From the NCBI RefSeq assembly GCF_001039355.2, contig NW_019775413.1, forward strand, positions 728,123 to 792,122: a stretch of DNA of 64,000 nucleotides, given 5' to 3'. The stretch comes from Lingula anatina. Its lineage: Eukaryota; Brachiopoda; Lingulata; Lingulida; Lingulidae. Both the position numbers and the translations under genes were made by a program. Below are positions 1 to 10,100 of this stretch, piece by piece (the first letter of the stretch is position 1; every line of letters starts with the position of its first letter). The notes under the pieces are model-generated. The model did not search any database and had not been told where the DNA came from. It saw nothing but the letters and a program-made list of their open reading frames with translations.

Positions 1-1600
1 ATTGTTCAAAAGGAAATTTATTTAGTTTTGTAAGTGACATTTGTTTTTCCTTGAATATTTCTTCAGACCAAACTTCACACCCATATAGTAAGATGGGCTT
101 GATGGTTTTGTCAAAAAGTTTTAAGTTGAGTGTGGGAGATGTTATCTTGTTTGAGGACAGGGCTGTTTTAAGAGCAAAAGTTGCTTTTAGAGCCTTTTTC
201 TTTAAATTTTCAATTGCTTTTTTCATTGAACCTGTATTTGTAAAGGTTAAACCAGATAATTGTACTCTTTTACTGATTCAATGGCTATATTATTTATTGT
301 AAATGATGTTGCAGAGTCTAATTTTCCTTTTTTATTAAATATCATGATCTTGGACTTTTTTTCATTTATGTTTAGTTTCCACTTTTTACAGTAAGCTTGC
401 AGTGTCGTTAGTTTATTTTGTAGACCATCTCTGGATGCCGATATTAGGACAAGGTCGTCAGCATACAAGATGTGATTCAGTCCATTAATTGCACCGGGCT
501 GGTTACAAGAAAGGAAAGCCTCCTTGAGGTCATCCATGTATAAATTAAAGAGAGTGGGACTAAGGTTATCTCCTTGGCGGAATCCTAATCTTGATAGAAA
601 TGGGGTAGTGTAACCTAAACCTACCGAGATGCCTAATCTGGTGTTACTATACATGCTTTTTATGACACGGTAGAATTTCCCCCTAATCCCGAGTTTAAGT
701 AATTTCAGTAATAGTCCCTTGTGCCATACTGAATCAAAGGCTTTTCTCATGTCAATGAAACAGGCATACAGCTTTTTGTTTTGATTGAGATACCTGTTGA
801 CTAGTGATTTCAAAGTAAAGATATGATCTATTGTTCTATAACCTGGCCTGAAGCCTGCTTGCTCTTCACTTAATTTGTTTTCATTGTTAATATGTTGGAT
901 GAGCCTGTGTGCTAAAACTGAATTAAATAATTTCCCTAAGCAACTAGTTATGCAGAGGCCTCTATAGTTTTCAGGGTTCATATGTTCTCCTGATTTAAAA
1001 AGCGGGATTATAATTCCTAGGTTCCAAGATTCAGGGATTTCAGATGTATTTAGCACCATGTTAAATAGTTTTGTGAGCACAACTGCAAAATACTGTGCTC
1101 CAGCTTTCAACATTTCATTTCTCACCTTGTCTTCCCCAGGTGATTTCCCATTTTTTAGATATTTAATGGCATTTTTAACCTCTTTCACTGTAATAGGTTT
1201 GTCAAGTACTGCTTCACCTGGTAGGCTTTCATAAGATTTAATTTCATTATCTAAGGCATGGTCACCTTCAGGAGGGATCCCACACAAATGGTAGAAGTGG
1301 CTAAACCATGTATCTGGGCTAATTAAGTTTTGCTGTTCTTTATCATGGTTTAGTTTTTTAAGGGTTTGCCAAAATGCCTTGGGGTTATTTTCTTCAAGGT
1401 TTAACAGGTCATTTAAGAGTGCATTTTTGTGGTTATGTTTCTTTTGTTTAATTACTTGTTTATACTTTTTTGCAACTTCATGGTATGTGCATGAAATGAA
1501 GTTATTTTTTGGGTTATTTTGAAGAAGTTTGCCTAGGTACTTTACATTTCATCGTATTTCAGCACAAGTGCCGTCAAACCACGGTTGTTTTCTCGTTCTA
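1..1600 (-). pseudogene. LINE ORF2, 3' part: reverse transcriptase domain, truncated by the window edge
   Basis: The longest open stretch (1287-247) holds the RT fingers and palm: FKSGEHMNPENYRG, LSEEQAGFRPG, ACFIDMRKAFDSVWH, FRQGDNLSPTLFN and the catalytic YADDLVLIS. Upstream (1600-1288) the frame continues through a TGA near 1549; downstream of about 247 the frame shifts by one base and continues to base 1 with the LINE-typical IKPILLYGCEVWS. Both breaks are simple point lesions, so this is a relatively recent but inactive copy. Confidence 0.88.
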
Positions 1601-2737
1601 TTAGGTCTTTTTTTTAGGCTTATTTTCAGTTCGCTTCTTAATACGCAAGGATGATTTAGCAGCCTTTTCCAAGATGTTTGTAAGTGAATTGCATGCATTG
1701 TGCACACCTTCTTTTGTAGCAGGGAAATTGGTAAGTTGCAGGGAGCAAATGTCATTCATCATTGTCTCATTTTCTAGGGCCTCTATGAACTTTTCACGTG
1801 AGTTTGACTCCCAAATGTAGCGGTCACTGAATCCCTTTACTTGCTGTGTTTGTGCAGACTGTTTGAAACCTGTTATTTGTAATGTCAGATCTAACCTGCA
1901 GTGATCTGATAAGTAATCTATTGGATGTACTGTAAAATATTTGATTTTGCTCAAAAGCCCATCACTAACAATAGCGTAATCTACTGTGCTGCAACCCTTT
2001 GTGTTGTAACAGGTGAAATATCCTAAAGAATTGCCTCGTATTCTACCATTTAGAATACACAAGTTACTACTAATGCACAGTTCTAGTAGGGTTCTTCCCT
2101 GGGGATTCACCACACTGTCTAGGTTATTTCTAGGCTTTAAGTTCCTGTCACTGATGCGGCTGTCAGGCATAGGACCAATCATATTATCATCTTTCACAAA
2201 GTCTTGCAACATCCCTGTTCTGGCATTAAAGTCACCTAACAAGCAAACTGAGCCCAGGGCTTTAAACTGTGCAATTTCTTCCTCTAGTATATCAAAAGTT
2301 GCTTCATCAGATGGAGAAATGCTTGGTTTTATGTATACTGCACAGAGAAATATATCATTTTGCAGTCCAAAATGTTTACCAGACAGCCTAATCCACAACA
2401 AGTTCTCACTCTTACTATTAAACATCTTGATTGCATCTCGGAACTCTTTCTTATAGTATATCACAATTCCACCTGAAGGTCTACCTCTAACTTTCTTTTT
2501 TCTTCTAACTTTAAGGAAGTGGGCATGTGAGCCAGTAGGCAAGACGACTTTTGACCTTTCAGTTGAAAAAGTTTCCACACATACAAAAATATCATAACTT
2601 TCCACAGTGGAGATAAAGTTTTCATCATTAAGCTTGTTTGCTAGACCTCTTATGTTGCGCATACCTATACGTAACATGTCTTCCATGACAAAACTGTCGT
2701 ATATTCTTTCATACAGTGAAACTATTACCTTAAGCAC
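1601..2737 (-). pseudogene. LINE ORF2, 5' part: apurinic-type endonuclease domain
   Basis: The 378-residue frame contains the APE-type endonuclease blocks in order: MRNIRGLANKLND near residue 26, the metal-binding Glu in VCVETFS, GDFNAR around residue 168 with catalytic Asp/Asn, and SDHCRLDL near residue 276 with the catalytic His. It nicks target DNA for target-primed reverse transcription. The frame ends just after a poly-A/T run at 1609-1617, where a one-base slip takes the reading into the frame that continues with RKQPWFDGTC and then the reverse transcriptase. The start is uncertain because a splice-acceptor-like pyrimidine/TAG string lies just upstream. Confidence 0.85.
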
Positions 2738-3085
2738 CTAACATACAATATATAACCATAAAATTATTATACTTTTTATAACAAGATATAACTTTTGGCA
2801 GTTTCTCTTCTTAATCATGTTATCAACCTTTAAATAAATAGATAAATATATGCTTGTACCTCTCCACACTCAGTAAATTATCCATCACTGATATGATATG
2901 GTATCTTCCATACTACACTGTTACAGTGCTTTTCATTTACTAACTATATTCATATTGCCATGATAAAATATGGAAAAAGATTGAACTTCATTTATAAACT
3001 AAGTAATTGTAGATAACATGTACTGTGATACAGTTTATATAATGCACATCTGAAAATTATGTACAGCATGCAGCATGATTTTATC

Positions 3086-3118
<33 letters not shown>

Positions 3119-3237
3119 AGGCGTACTTACATTTTGGCTTCTCTTATTGTACTAAAGACACCTACTTGGCTTTAAATTGGTGTAAACAGTCCTGTGTTAC
3201 TATTGTTGTGTTTCAAGGCAGACTTTCTGTTTGTCAT
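2738..3237. other. Spacer between LINE ORF1 and ORF2 with a 27-base A run
   Basis: No coding signal is visible. A run of A at 3091-3117 on the plus strand lies within the spacer. As the LINE reads on the minus strand, this run is not its poly-A tail; it may be a slippage tract or the tail of a small insertion. The spacer is long for this group, so ORF1 and ORF2 may not come from one continuous element. Confidence 0.5.
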
Positions 3238-4689
3238 TTAGCGAATTTTAGTTTCCAGTTTGCTCAAACACTCACGTAGGAGTTTCAATTCAATCTCAAT
3301 AGAGTTACCCTTGATGTTGGGTGGGTTCCACTGATGAGGTGAATGTTTCCATTTGCGATGATCCCCATGGTGTTGTTGCTGATGGGCTTTAGTAGCACTG
3401 GGGCTGTGGCTACTTGTTGGTGCTGTGTGAAGTGGATTTGGTTGCCTGGTGGCATCCTTTATGTTGCGCGCTAGAGTACTGGTCCCACGTGGGGTGAGGT
3501 GGACACCATCCCATTTGAACAGTTCCCTTCTGCCGGTGAGGTTGATGTTGTCCATGTATTGGACCTTGGTATGTGAGCGGCAGAGTTGCTGTACTTGCCT
3601 GTTGGTTTGTACAGCAGCTCTGTTGAAATTGTGGTTTCCCCATCTCGGCAAGATGTTGCTAAGGATAATTTGAGTTTCTGGGTATTTTTGTTCAATGCTG
3701 TCTAAAAGGGTCATTGTTTGGTCAGCAACACTTTGTGGGTGTTGCCCTTCACTGATGTTGTTTGATCCCATGATTACAGTGATTGTCTTAGGCTTGCCGA
3801 AATCTTTTTCTCTGATTAATTCCATTGCATCTGTGATTTTCTTCCCACTTAGTACAAAGCATTTACTTCTTGTGCGTGGAAAGAGTCTATTGGCCGATAG
3901 TCCTTTCCCAATGGAACTTGCTATTACAATATTCTCATGACTAACTGTGTTTTCGCTTGAGTTTATCAGTACTCTCTCTTGTGACAGCTCTTTTTCATCA
4001 GGTAGCACAGGTATGTTTTGTGCTGGTTCCACATGTGTCAATTGTCCAGGTTCATGATCAGCATTTGCGGAAGGTGGGTGTGGATGTTTTGTGTTTTCCT
4101 TTGTGCTTTTTTCCGTGGGCTCCTCCACTGGAGTGGAATGAATAACACTTCTCTTTTCTTCAGAAGTTAATTGTGAGGTGGGTTGTAACATCTCCATAGC
4201 AATTGTTGATGGTGTTAGGATGGTGGAAAGTGTGGGCGGTGCAGAGTCCTGGGGCTGTATCTCCCTGTTATCTGTAATTAGGGGAAGTCCTTTGTCCTCG
4301 CACTGAGTACACTGTGTGCTTTGGTTTGCAGTCACAGTGAGTTCACACTGAGTGCCTTTGTCTTCAGCTGGTTCACTGGTCTCACTCTGTGTGCTTTTAT
4401 CAACAGCAATGTTCAGTTATTTTGGGGCTTGTTTTTGTTGGCGCATATTATCCACTTCTTCCGTTAACTTAGTTAATTTGTCTGAAAGCTGTGTTAAGAG
4501 TCTCAACAATTCCTGGTGGTCACTGGCTGACTTAACTGATAAGTGTCCCACATTTTCACTCAGAGTATTTATTTGACTGGCCAGAAGATCATTTGTTTTT
4601 GTGTCATTTCTTTTCATATCTGTGGTTTTAAACAGTAGTTCAGCATAACCTGCTTCCACTGCTTGCAGGGTCTCTTGCATCTTCCCCAC
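3238..4689 (-). pseudogene. LINE ORF1: coiled coil plus SGNH-hydrolase (esterase-like) domain, one internal stop
   Basis: One reading frame runs from the ATG at 4689 to the stop at 3238, broken only by a TAA at 4417-4419. The first 90 residues are heptad-like and charged, consistent with a coiled-coil multimerisation region. After a Ser/Thr/Gln-rich linker with Cys pairs (TQC repeats) comes an SGNH fold: block I around ASSIGKG, block III as MGSNNIS, and block V as WDGVHLTPRG carrying the Asp/His pair. Such esterase domains occur in ORF1 proteins of CR1/L2-group LINEs and are thought to help RNP or membrane interactions; catalytic activity here is not shown. The C-terminus is rich in His, Gln and Pro. 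The single nonsense codon suggests a fairly young copy. Confidence 0.8.
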
Positions 4690-4728
4690 TATTATCTAGC
4701 CTGTACTTCGAAACCAAAAGCAATGACC

Positions 4729-5149
4729 CTTGAAATGGTGAAAGAGGAAACCGAAAAGGATGTGACACTTGCAGCGGTGAAAAATGCTATGGTCACAGAT
4801 GACTGGACTCCACAAGGGAATTTCAGTATTTTCCAAAACATTTATCAGTGTCGTTCGGAGCTTTCTATCTCAAATCCTGACGGAATAATTCTGAAAGGAC
4901 GACAAATAGTTTTGCCGGAAAGTTTATATAGCCATGCCNCCTTGAAATGGTGAAAGAGGAAACCGAAAAGGATGTTACACTTGCAGCGGTGAAAAATGCT
5001 ATGGTCACAAATGACTGGACTCCACAAGGGAATTTCAGTATTTTCCAAAACATTTATCAGTGTCGTTCGGAGCTTTCTATCTCAAACCCTGACGGAATAA
5101 TTCTGAAAGGACGACAAATAGTTTTGCCGGAAAGTTTATATAGCCATGC
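4729..5149 (+). repeat. Redundant contig ends around single N at 4939
   Basis: Bases 4729-4938 are repeated as 4940-5149 with at least three single-base differences, and a lone N separates them. This is what an unmerged overlap of two contigs or haplotypes looks like, so the duplication of the integrase linker is probably not biological. Confidence 0.8.
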
Positions 5150-6086
5150 CGTGAGTATTGCACATAGCGGACATCAAGGGATTGTAAAAACTGTTGCTTT
5201 ACTACGCGAGAAGGTGTGGTTTCCTAGAATGCATAAACTTGTCGAAGACACAGTGAAATCGTGTAAACACTGTCAAATTTCAACGAAGATAATCACGCGA
5301 GAGCCGCTTCGCATGACAGATCTTCCAATCGCTCCTTGGACAGAAGTTAGTGCTGATTTTGGAGAAGGACCGAGTGGTCACAAACTTTTAGTGATAACTG
5401 ATGAATACACACGATACGTCATTGTTGAAATTTTGACCTCGACTTCAGCACAGAGTGTTATCCCACGGTTGGATAAAGTATTTGCGGAGTTCGGCATACC
5501 ATCGGTATTAAAAACGGATAATGGGCCTCCATTCAATGGAAATGACTTTGCGGATTATGCCGAGAAAACAGGATTTAAACACCGAAAGATAACACCACTG
5601 TGGCCTCAGGCAAATGGAGTAACAGAGCGTTTTATGGGCCCTTTAAAAAAGTCTATCAAGGGCGCCATCGCAACAAAGCGCAACTGGAAACAAGCCATGA
5701 ATGATTTTCTCCTTGATTACAGAACAACGCCACATACTTCCACTGGTATTCCTCCCGCAACCGCTCTTTTCGGAAGGGATATCGGCTGTAAACTTCCACA
5801 TGTGCCTCAAACACCAAACACTGATTCTAAAATCAGGCGTAATGACCAAAACAGCAAGAAAGTGATGAAATACTATGCCGATCGTAAAACAAATGTTAAG
5901 AAATCTACGTTAACAGTGGGTGATACAGTTCTCTTGAAGAACACCAAATGCAATAAATCCCAAACACCATATGAATCCACACCACTTACAATATGTCGTA
6001 AAAAGGGAACAATGATTACTGCGAGAGATGATTCCACGAGGAGAGAAATAACGAGAAACTGTAGTTTTTTCAAACGTTTTCATTAA
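4947..6086 (+). CDS. Ty3-type retrotransposon integrase, open frame
   Basis: The frame encodes the C-terminal Pol segment. In this numbering the zinc-binding HHCC motif is His73, His76, Cys106, Cys109. The RNase-H-fold catalytic triad is Asp137 (SADFGEG), Asp191 (TDNGPPF) and Glu227 (NGVTERF), with 35 residues between the second Asp and Glu as in canonical DD35E integrases. The C-terminal segment (LTVGDTVLLKN; RKGTMITARD; ITRNCSFFK) resembles the GPY-type tail of Mag/CsRN1-like Ty3 elements. It would insert cDNA into the genome. No stop interrupts it, but the missing upstream Pol makes the copy non-autonomous. The true reading frame starts upstream of the ATG used here, in the duplicated stretch 4690-4938. 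Confidence 0.9.
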   Translation: MVKEETEKDVTLAAVKNAMVTNDWTPQGNFSIFQNIYQCRSELSISNPDGIILKGRQIVLPESLYSHAVSIAHSGHQGIVKTVALLREKVWFPRMHKLVEDTVKSCKHCQISTKIITREPLRMTDLPIAPWTEVSADFGEGPSGHKLLVITDEYTRYVIVEILTSTSAQSVIPRLDKVFAEFGIPSVLKTDNGPPFNGNDFADYAEKTGFKHRKITPLWPQANGVTERFMGPLKKSIKGAIATKRNWKQAMNDFLLDYRTTPHTSTGIPPATALFGRDIGCKLPHVPQTPNTDSKIRRNDQNSKKVMKYYADRKTNVKKSTLTVGDTVLLKNTKCNKSQTPYESTPLTICRKKGTMITARDDSTRREITRNCSFFKRFH

Positions 6087-7170
6087 GAATTAAAGTTAAA
6101 GTTGACAATTTTATGAATCCAATTGACATTTAGTATTATATGCATTTTGTGTTATTGTTTATTACATTTATTGTATATATGTTATGTGTTGTTCTGTCAT
6201 AATATTCAAATTTAAAAAAAAAAAAAAAGAAAAGAAGTAATGTGATGTAATGATGTAATAAGCCACGTGATGTAGGTCAGAGGTCATGNAGAGTGGACCT
6301 TTTCCCAGTAAAAAGGGCGGTTCTTTCGAACCCCCTGAACCCCCTGGCTTCGGGTCTGCACTCGCACATGTATATAAAAGTGGACGATGTTCTTTCATTG
6401 TTAGTTATTAAATGTACGTGCCCTGAATTGCATATGCAGGACACACCAAGCATCTTCTCTTTGCAATTAATATTAATTAAATTTCGACCAATTGTTGTCA
6501 AGTGCTGATATATCGGCTTGCTAAATGTAAGTTCCGGTATCTCTGCAGAGTTATTTATATTTCTCATTCGTAGTTCATTGTTAATGGACTTTAGAAATCG
6601 CACACCTCCATTTTGTTATATGCATATGTATTTGTGAGAGGGGGGCATCATTGTTAATGGACTTTAGAAATCGCACACCTCCATATGCATTTTGTTATAT
6701 ATATGCATATGTATTTGTGAGAGGGGAGGGGCAAAAAGATGACTAGTAATACGACCGTAATCGCAACTTGTTGTCGTAAGCGACAACAATAACATTTATA
6801 ATAAAAGGGAACACTTGGCCTAGTTTTTTGTCTACAAACAGCAGCACTTCTTTTAATGCAAGCGATTTTGCTACCTTGTTATTATATAAGAGACATACAC
6901 TCCAGTGATTCCAAAGCCCTGTCGCCCACAGGCGCAAATTTTCCTGTCTAGTTCACCTGTGCCATGGGCGGAGCATATGAGCGAATTTAGGTGGATGACA
7001 TAGGTACTTTTACTGTCTTTTGGATTTTCTCAACTTTATTTTGGTAACCGGACAGGGATACTGCCCAACCAAGAACTATATGACAATTTTCAGCCTTACT
7101 TAGTGGAAGCATATCAAGATTTTTCTGAGTATTTCTGACCGATTTCTGGAGACCGTGTGAACCTCCTCAG
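6087..7170. other. LTR-like tail, tandem duplication and unassigned sequence
   Basis: After the integrase stop lie a purine tract, an LTR-like stretch with a TATA box and a tandem duplication of about 80 bases (6573-6648 and 6649-6727) with the shared core GGACTTTAGAAATCGCAC. From 6730 to 7170 I see no gene or repeat I can name. Confidence 0.55.
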
Positions 7171-10100
7171 CCCCAACATTGGGGACCTGGACATATTGGA
7201 GAGCAATGGTATTCTCTGGTCTGTACAGGGGTCGGGTCGTGCTTGGAATATCTATTCCTTTATTCGTGCTCTCTGCAGGAATTGAAACATCTTGGGGGAC
7301 AATGATCTTGTGCTTTCAGCAGGATGAAGATTTCCCGGCGGCGTCTCTTGCAGAGCTAGGTAAGAATCTTCTTCTGCGTGTACCTAAAGACTGCCTTTCA
7401 TACATATTCAAATATGATGTATGCTTTTCTAAAGATAATATCACTATCAGTTTCTTACATAGCTGAAATAAAATCAACATGCCAGAAAGTAACCAATATT
7501 ATTCTCTCGATCAGCCAAAAAAGTTTTAAAACTGCACTTTCTCCCAATTTCTTGTCGTAATCTTGACCTATTTGTACCTCCCTATATTTTGTAATGAAAT
7601 GAAATAAAGAAACGAATGGAAATAAAGAACGAAACCCTATGGTATTTCTTTTGAAAATACCTGTACTATTTGAAATTGTATGCAGGCATCTGTTCGGGTT
7701 AGATTGCAATAATTCGACATATCTACTCGCTTCATTTGTATTTTCAACCTAATACAAACTGGCACAGCAACATTTGTGGAAGTTAACATCTTACAAAATT
7801 TAACTTTGTCATTTTCTTTATCATTGTTGAAGTTGGTAAAGTTGATTTCGGCACGAAAAAATAGTAAAGCCCTTTACTNATATCTAGTATTGTATTTCTG
7901 TGACCATTTTATATTTGCTTGTACACTATCGATGATCTGTACCTTGTATGTTAAGGTTCTTTATGATCAATAAACATTCCATTCCTATCAGTTTCTTACA
8001 TAGCTGAAATAAAATCAACATGCCAGAAAATAACCAATATTATTCTCTCGATCAGCCAAAAAAGTTTTAAAACTGCACTTTCTCCCAATTTCTTGTCGTA
8101 ATCTTGACCTATTTGTACCTCCCTATATTTTGTAATGAAATGAAATAAAGAAACGAATGGAAATAAAGAACGAAACCCTATGGTATTTCTTTTGAAAATA
8201 CTATTTGAAATTGTATGCAGGCATCTGTTCGGGTTAGATTGCAATAATTCGACATATCTACTCGCTTCATTTGTATTTTCAACCTAATACAAACTGGCAC
8301 AGCAACATTTGTGGAAGTTAACATCTTACAAAATTTAACTTTGTCATTTTCTTTATCATTGTTGAAGTTGGTAAAGTTGATTTCGGCACGAAAAAATAGT
8401 AAAGCCCTTTACTACTTATAATTTTGAAACTTCGTCGTAAAACTTTGCTCATCTTCAACATGACTTCTGTACAGAATTTTTTTTAGAAATTCCAAGCCAC
8501 GTGTTTATAAAATTCACTGTCATATGTCATACAACAGAAAACGGTTCTTCCTGAAAGTACACGAACTTTACTGGGTCCTCCTGTAGCACAGGCTTGTACC
8601 TTTACTCTGATTTACAATAGATTTATCCAAGATCATTTTAGTAAGAGCTGTTACGGCAACATGTATTCAGTTATTTTTTCAAAACCCAAGCTCTGTGTTT
8701 GTAAATTTTTCAGTCACGTCATATGAGACAGAAACTGAGTAAACGTGCATGCATGACCTCATTGGGTCGCCTTATGTGTAGCAGGTTTATGCTTATGAGT
8801 TTTAAGTTATTCAGGTAACTTAATCATGTGGAATTATGTACAAAAAGTTCATGACAGTTGACACATCTTTTATACAATTTATGTCTCATTACCTACGATA
8901 TAAAGTAGCTTTATATTAATTAAGTTGTAGACCCCAGTTGATTGAAAAACGTTGAAATACGTTCATTATATATATACATCTAGTTGAGCCAAAATTCACA
9001 TAAACATTATTATTATTATTATTGTTATTATTATTATTATTATAGATAAAAGTAGTCAAATAGTTAAAGTGTAAAAGAAAATGAATAAATGAATGAATAT
9101 TAAGAAATGTATAAACAAATATCAATACAAATAAAATGTGATATACCCCAGTATAAGTCAAACATACCGTGTATGTTCTTTGTTACTACTTTCTTTTCAG
9201 CCAAAACACATGACCGACCTTGGATATAAAGAATCAGAAGCAGAATACGTGATAACATGCATGCGGCCCCCCGCAAGAAAATGCAGTAGTATCGAAGTAG
9301 CAAAGAAGCAGTAACGCAGTAGTGGTGTGGAGCATATTTGCAGTAGAAATGCAGTATAGCCTACTGCAATTCTACTTCAAAAATTACATAGGGTTGTACA
9401 GAGGAGGAGCATAAATGCAGTAGATTAGCAGCATGATAGAAGCATGTTTCAAAGATGCTAATTAGCTCCCACATCGAAGCAGATTTGAAGCATGTTTGCA
9501 GTATGATTGTAGTAGTCTACTGCGCTGGAGTATCTACTTCGTTTTCGTGCAGTCCTAGGAATCATGGGCATGGTTGGACAATTGTTTTTCTCCTGGGTCG
9601 GAGACTATCTGAAAGGGAAGTTACTGGTGGTGAACTTGGTGGCAGCAGCTTTGCTCGCAATTAATAATATCATGGCGGCATATTCGACATCATTAACTGG
9701 TGCGTTTATATACAGTGCCGGTAAGTATTCTTTTATTTTAAAATGAGGTTTATGAACGGGTTGGTCCACCATGTTCTTTTCTTTCTTATCTTTGTGGGTT
9801 ATGTCACTTTATCTGTAATAATTTAATACTTTATTCATCGAAATGTTAATTAGGAAACAAACAGTAATTCATATTAATGTATGTTTACACAGCAGGGTTT
9901 TGTTCGAATGATTACTACTGTTAATAAAATTTCAAAATTAAGTAGAAATTTTAATAGGGTTCTAGCTGGTAAAGTTTTTATCAATGTCTTTTGGATTTTA
10001 CAGTATGATTTGAAGGTCTGTTACCTTAATTTCATTATGATTCTAGGACAATTCCCCCCGGACAATCCCCCGGTCGCTCCCCCCCCCAAGAAAGATATAT

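Larger units (their letters stand above)
1..4689 (-). mobile_element. Decayed CR1/L2-group non-LTR retrotransposon (LINE), 3' end beyond the window
   Basis: On the minus strand the order is ORF1 (coiled coil then SGNH esterase-like, 4689-3238), a 500-base spacer, and ORF2 (AP endonuclease then reverse transcriptase, 2737 to the window edge). This order and the esterase in ORF1 are known from CR1/L2-type LINEs. The copy is dead as read: one in-frame stop in ORF1 (4417-4419), and in ORF2 a frameshift near 1609-1617, a nonsense codon near 1549 and a frameshift near 247-255. The 5' end is placed at about 4689 because integrase coding sequence of another element starts on the other strand there. 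The clade is a judgement from motif style, not from a tree. Confidence 0.8.
4690..6600 (+). mobile_element. 5'-truncated Ty3-type LTR retrotransposon (integrase end plus possible 3' LTR)
   Basis: Coding sequence starts abruptly beside the LINE at about 4690 with the linker (ACTSKPKAMT) that normally follows RNase H; gag, protease and reverse transcriptase are absent. The integrase frame is complete to its stop at 6086. Downstream lies an A-rich purine tract (6213-6238), then a TGTGATG string at 6240 and a TATATAAAAG box near 6370, consistent with a polypurine tract and a 3' LTR promoter. No second LTR is in the window, so the LTR limits are unproven. A single N at 6289 interrupts the presumed LTR. 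Confidence 0.7.

Noticed and set aside
2013-2456. 147-residue plus-strand frame
   Set aside because: Shadow of the LINE endonuclease on the other strand.
4663-4953. A second integrase gene upstream of 4947
   Set aside because: It duplicates the following sequence across an N and is best read as a redundant contig end.
6573-6730. CRISPR-like or regulatory array
   Set aside because: Only two ~80-base tandem units in a eukaryotic context; simple duplication.
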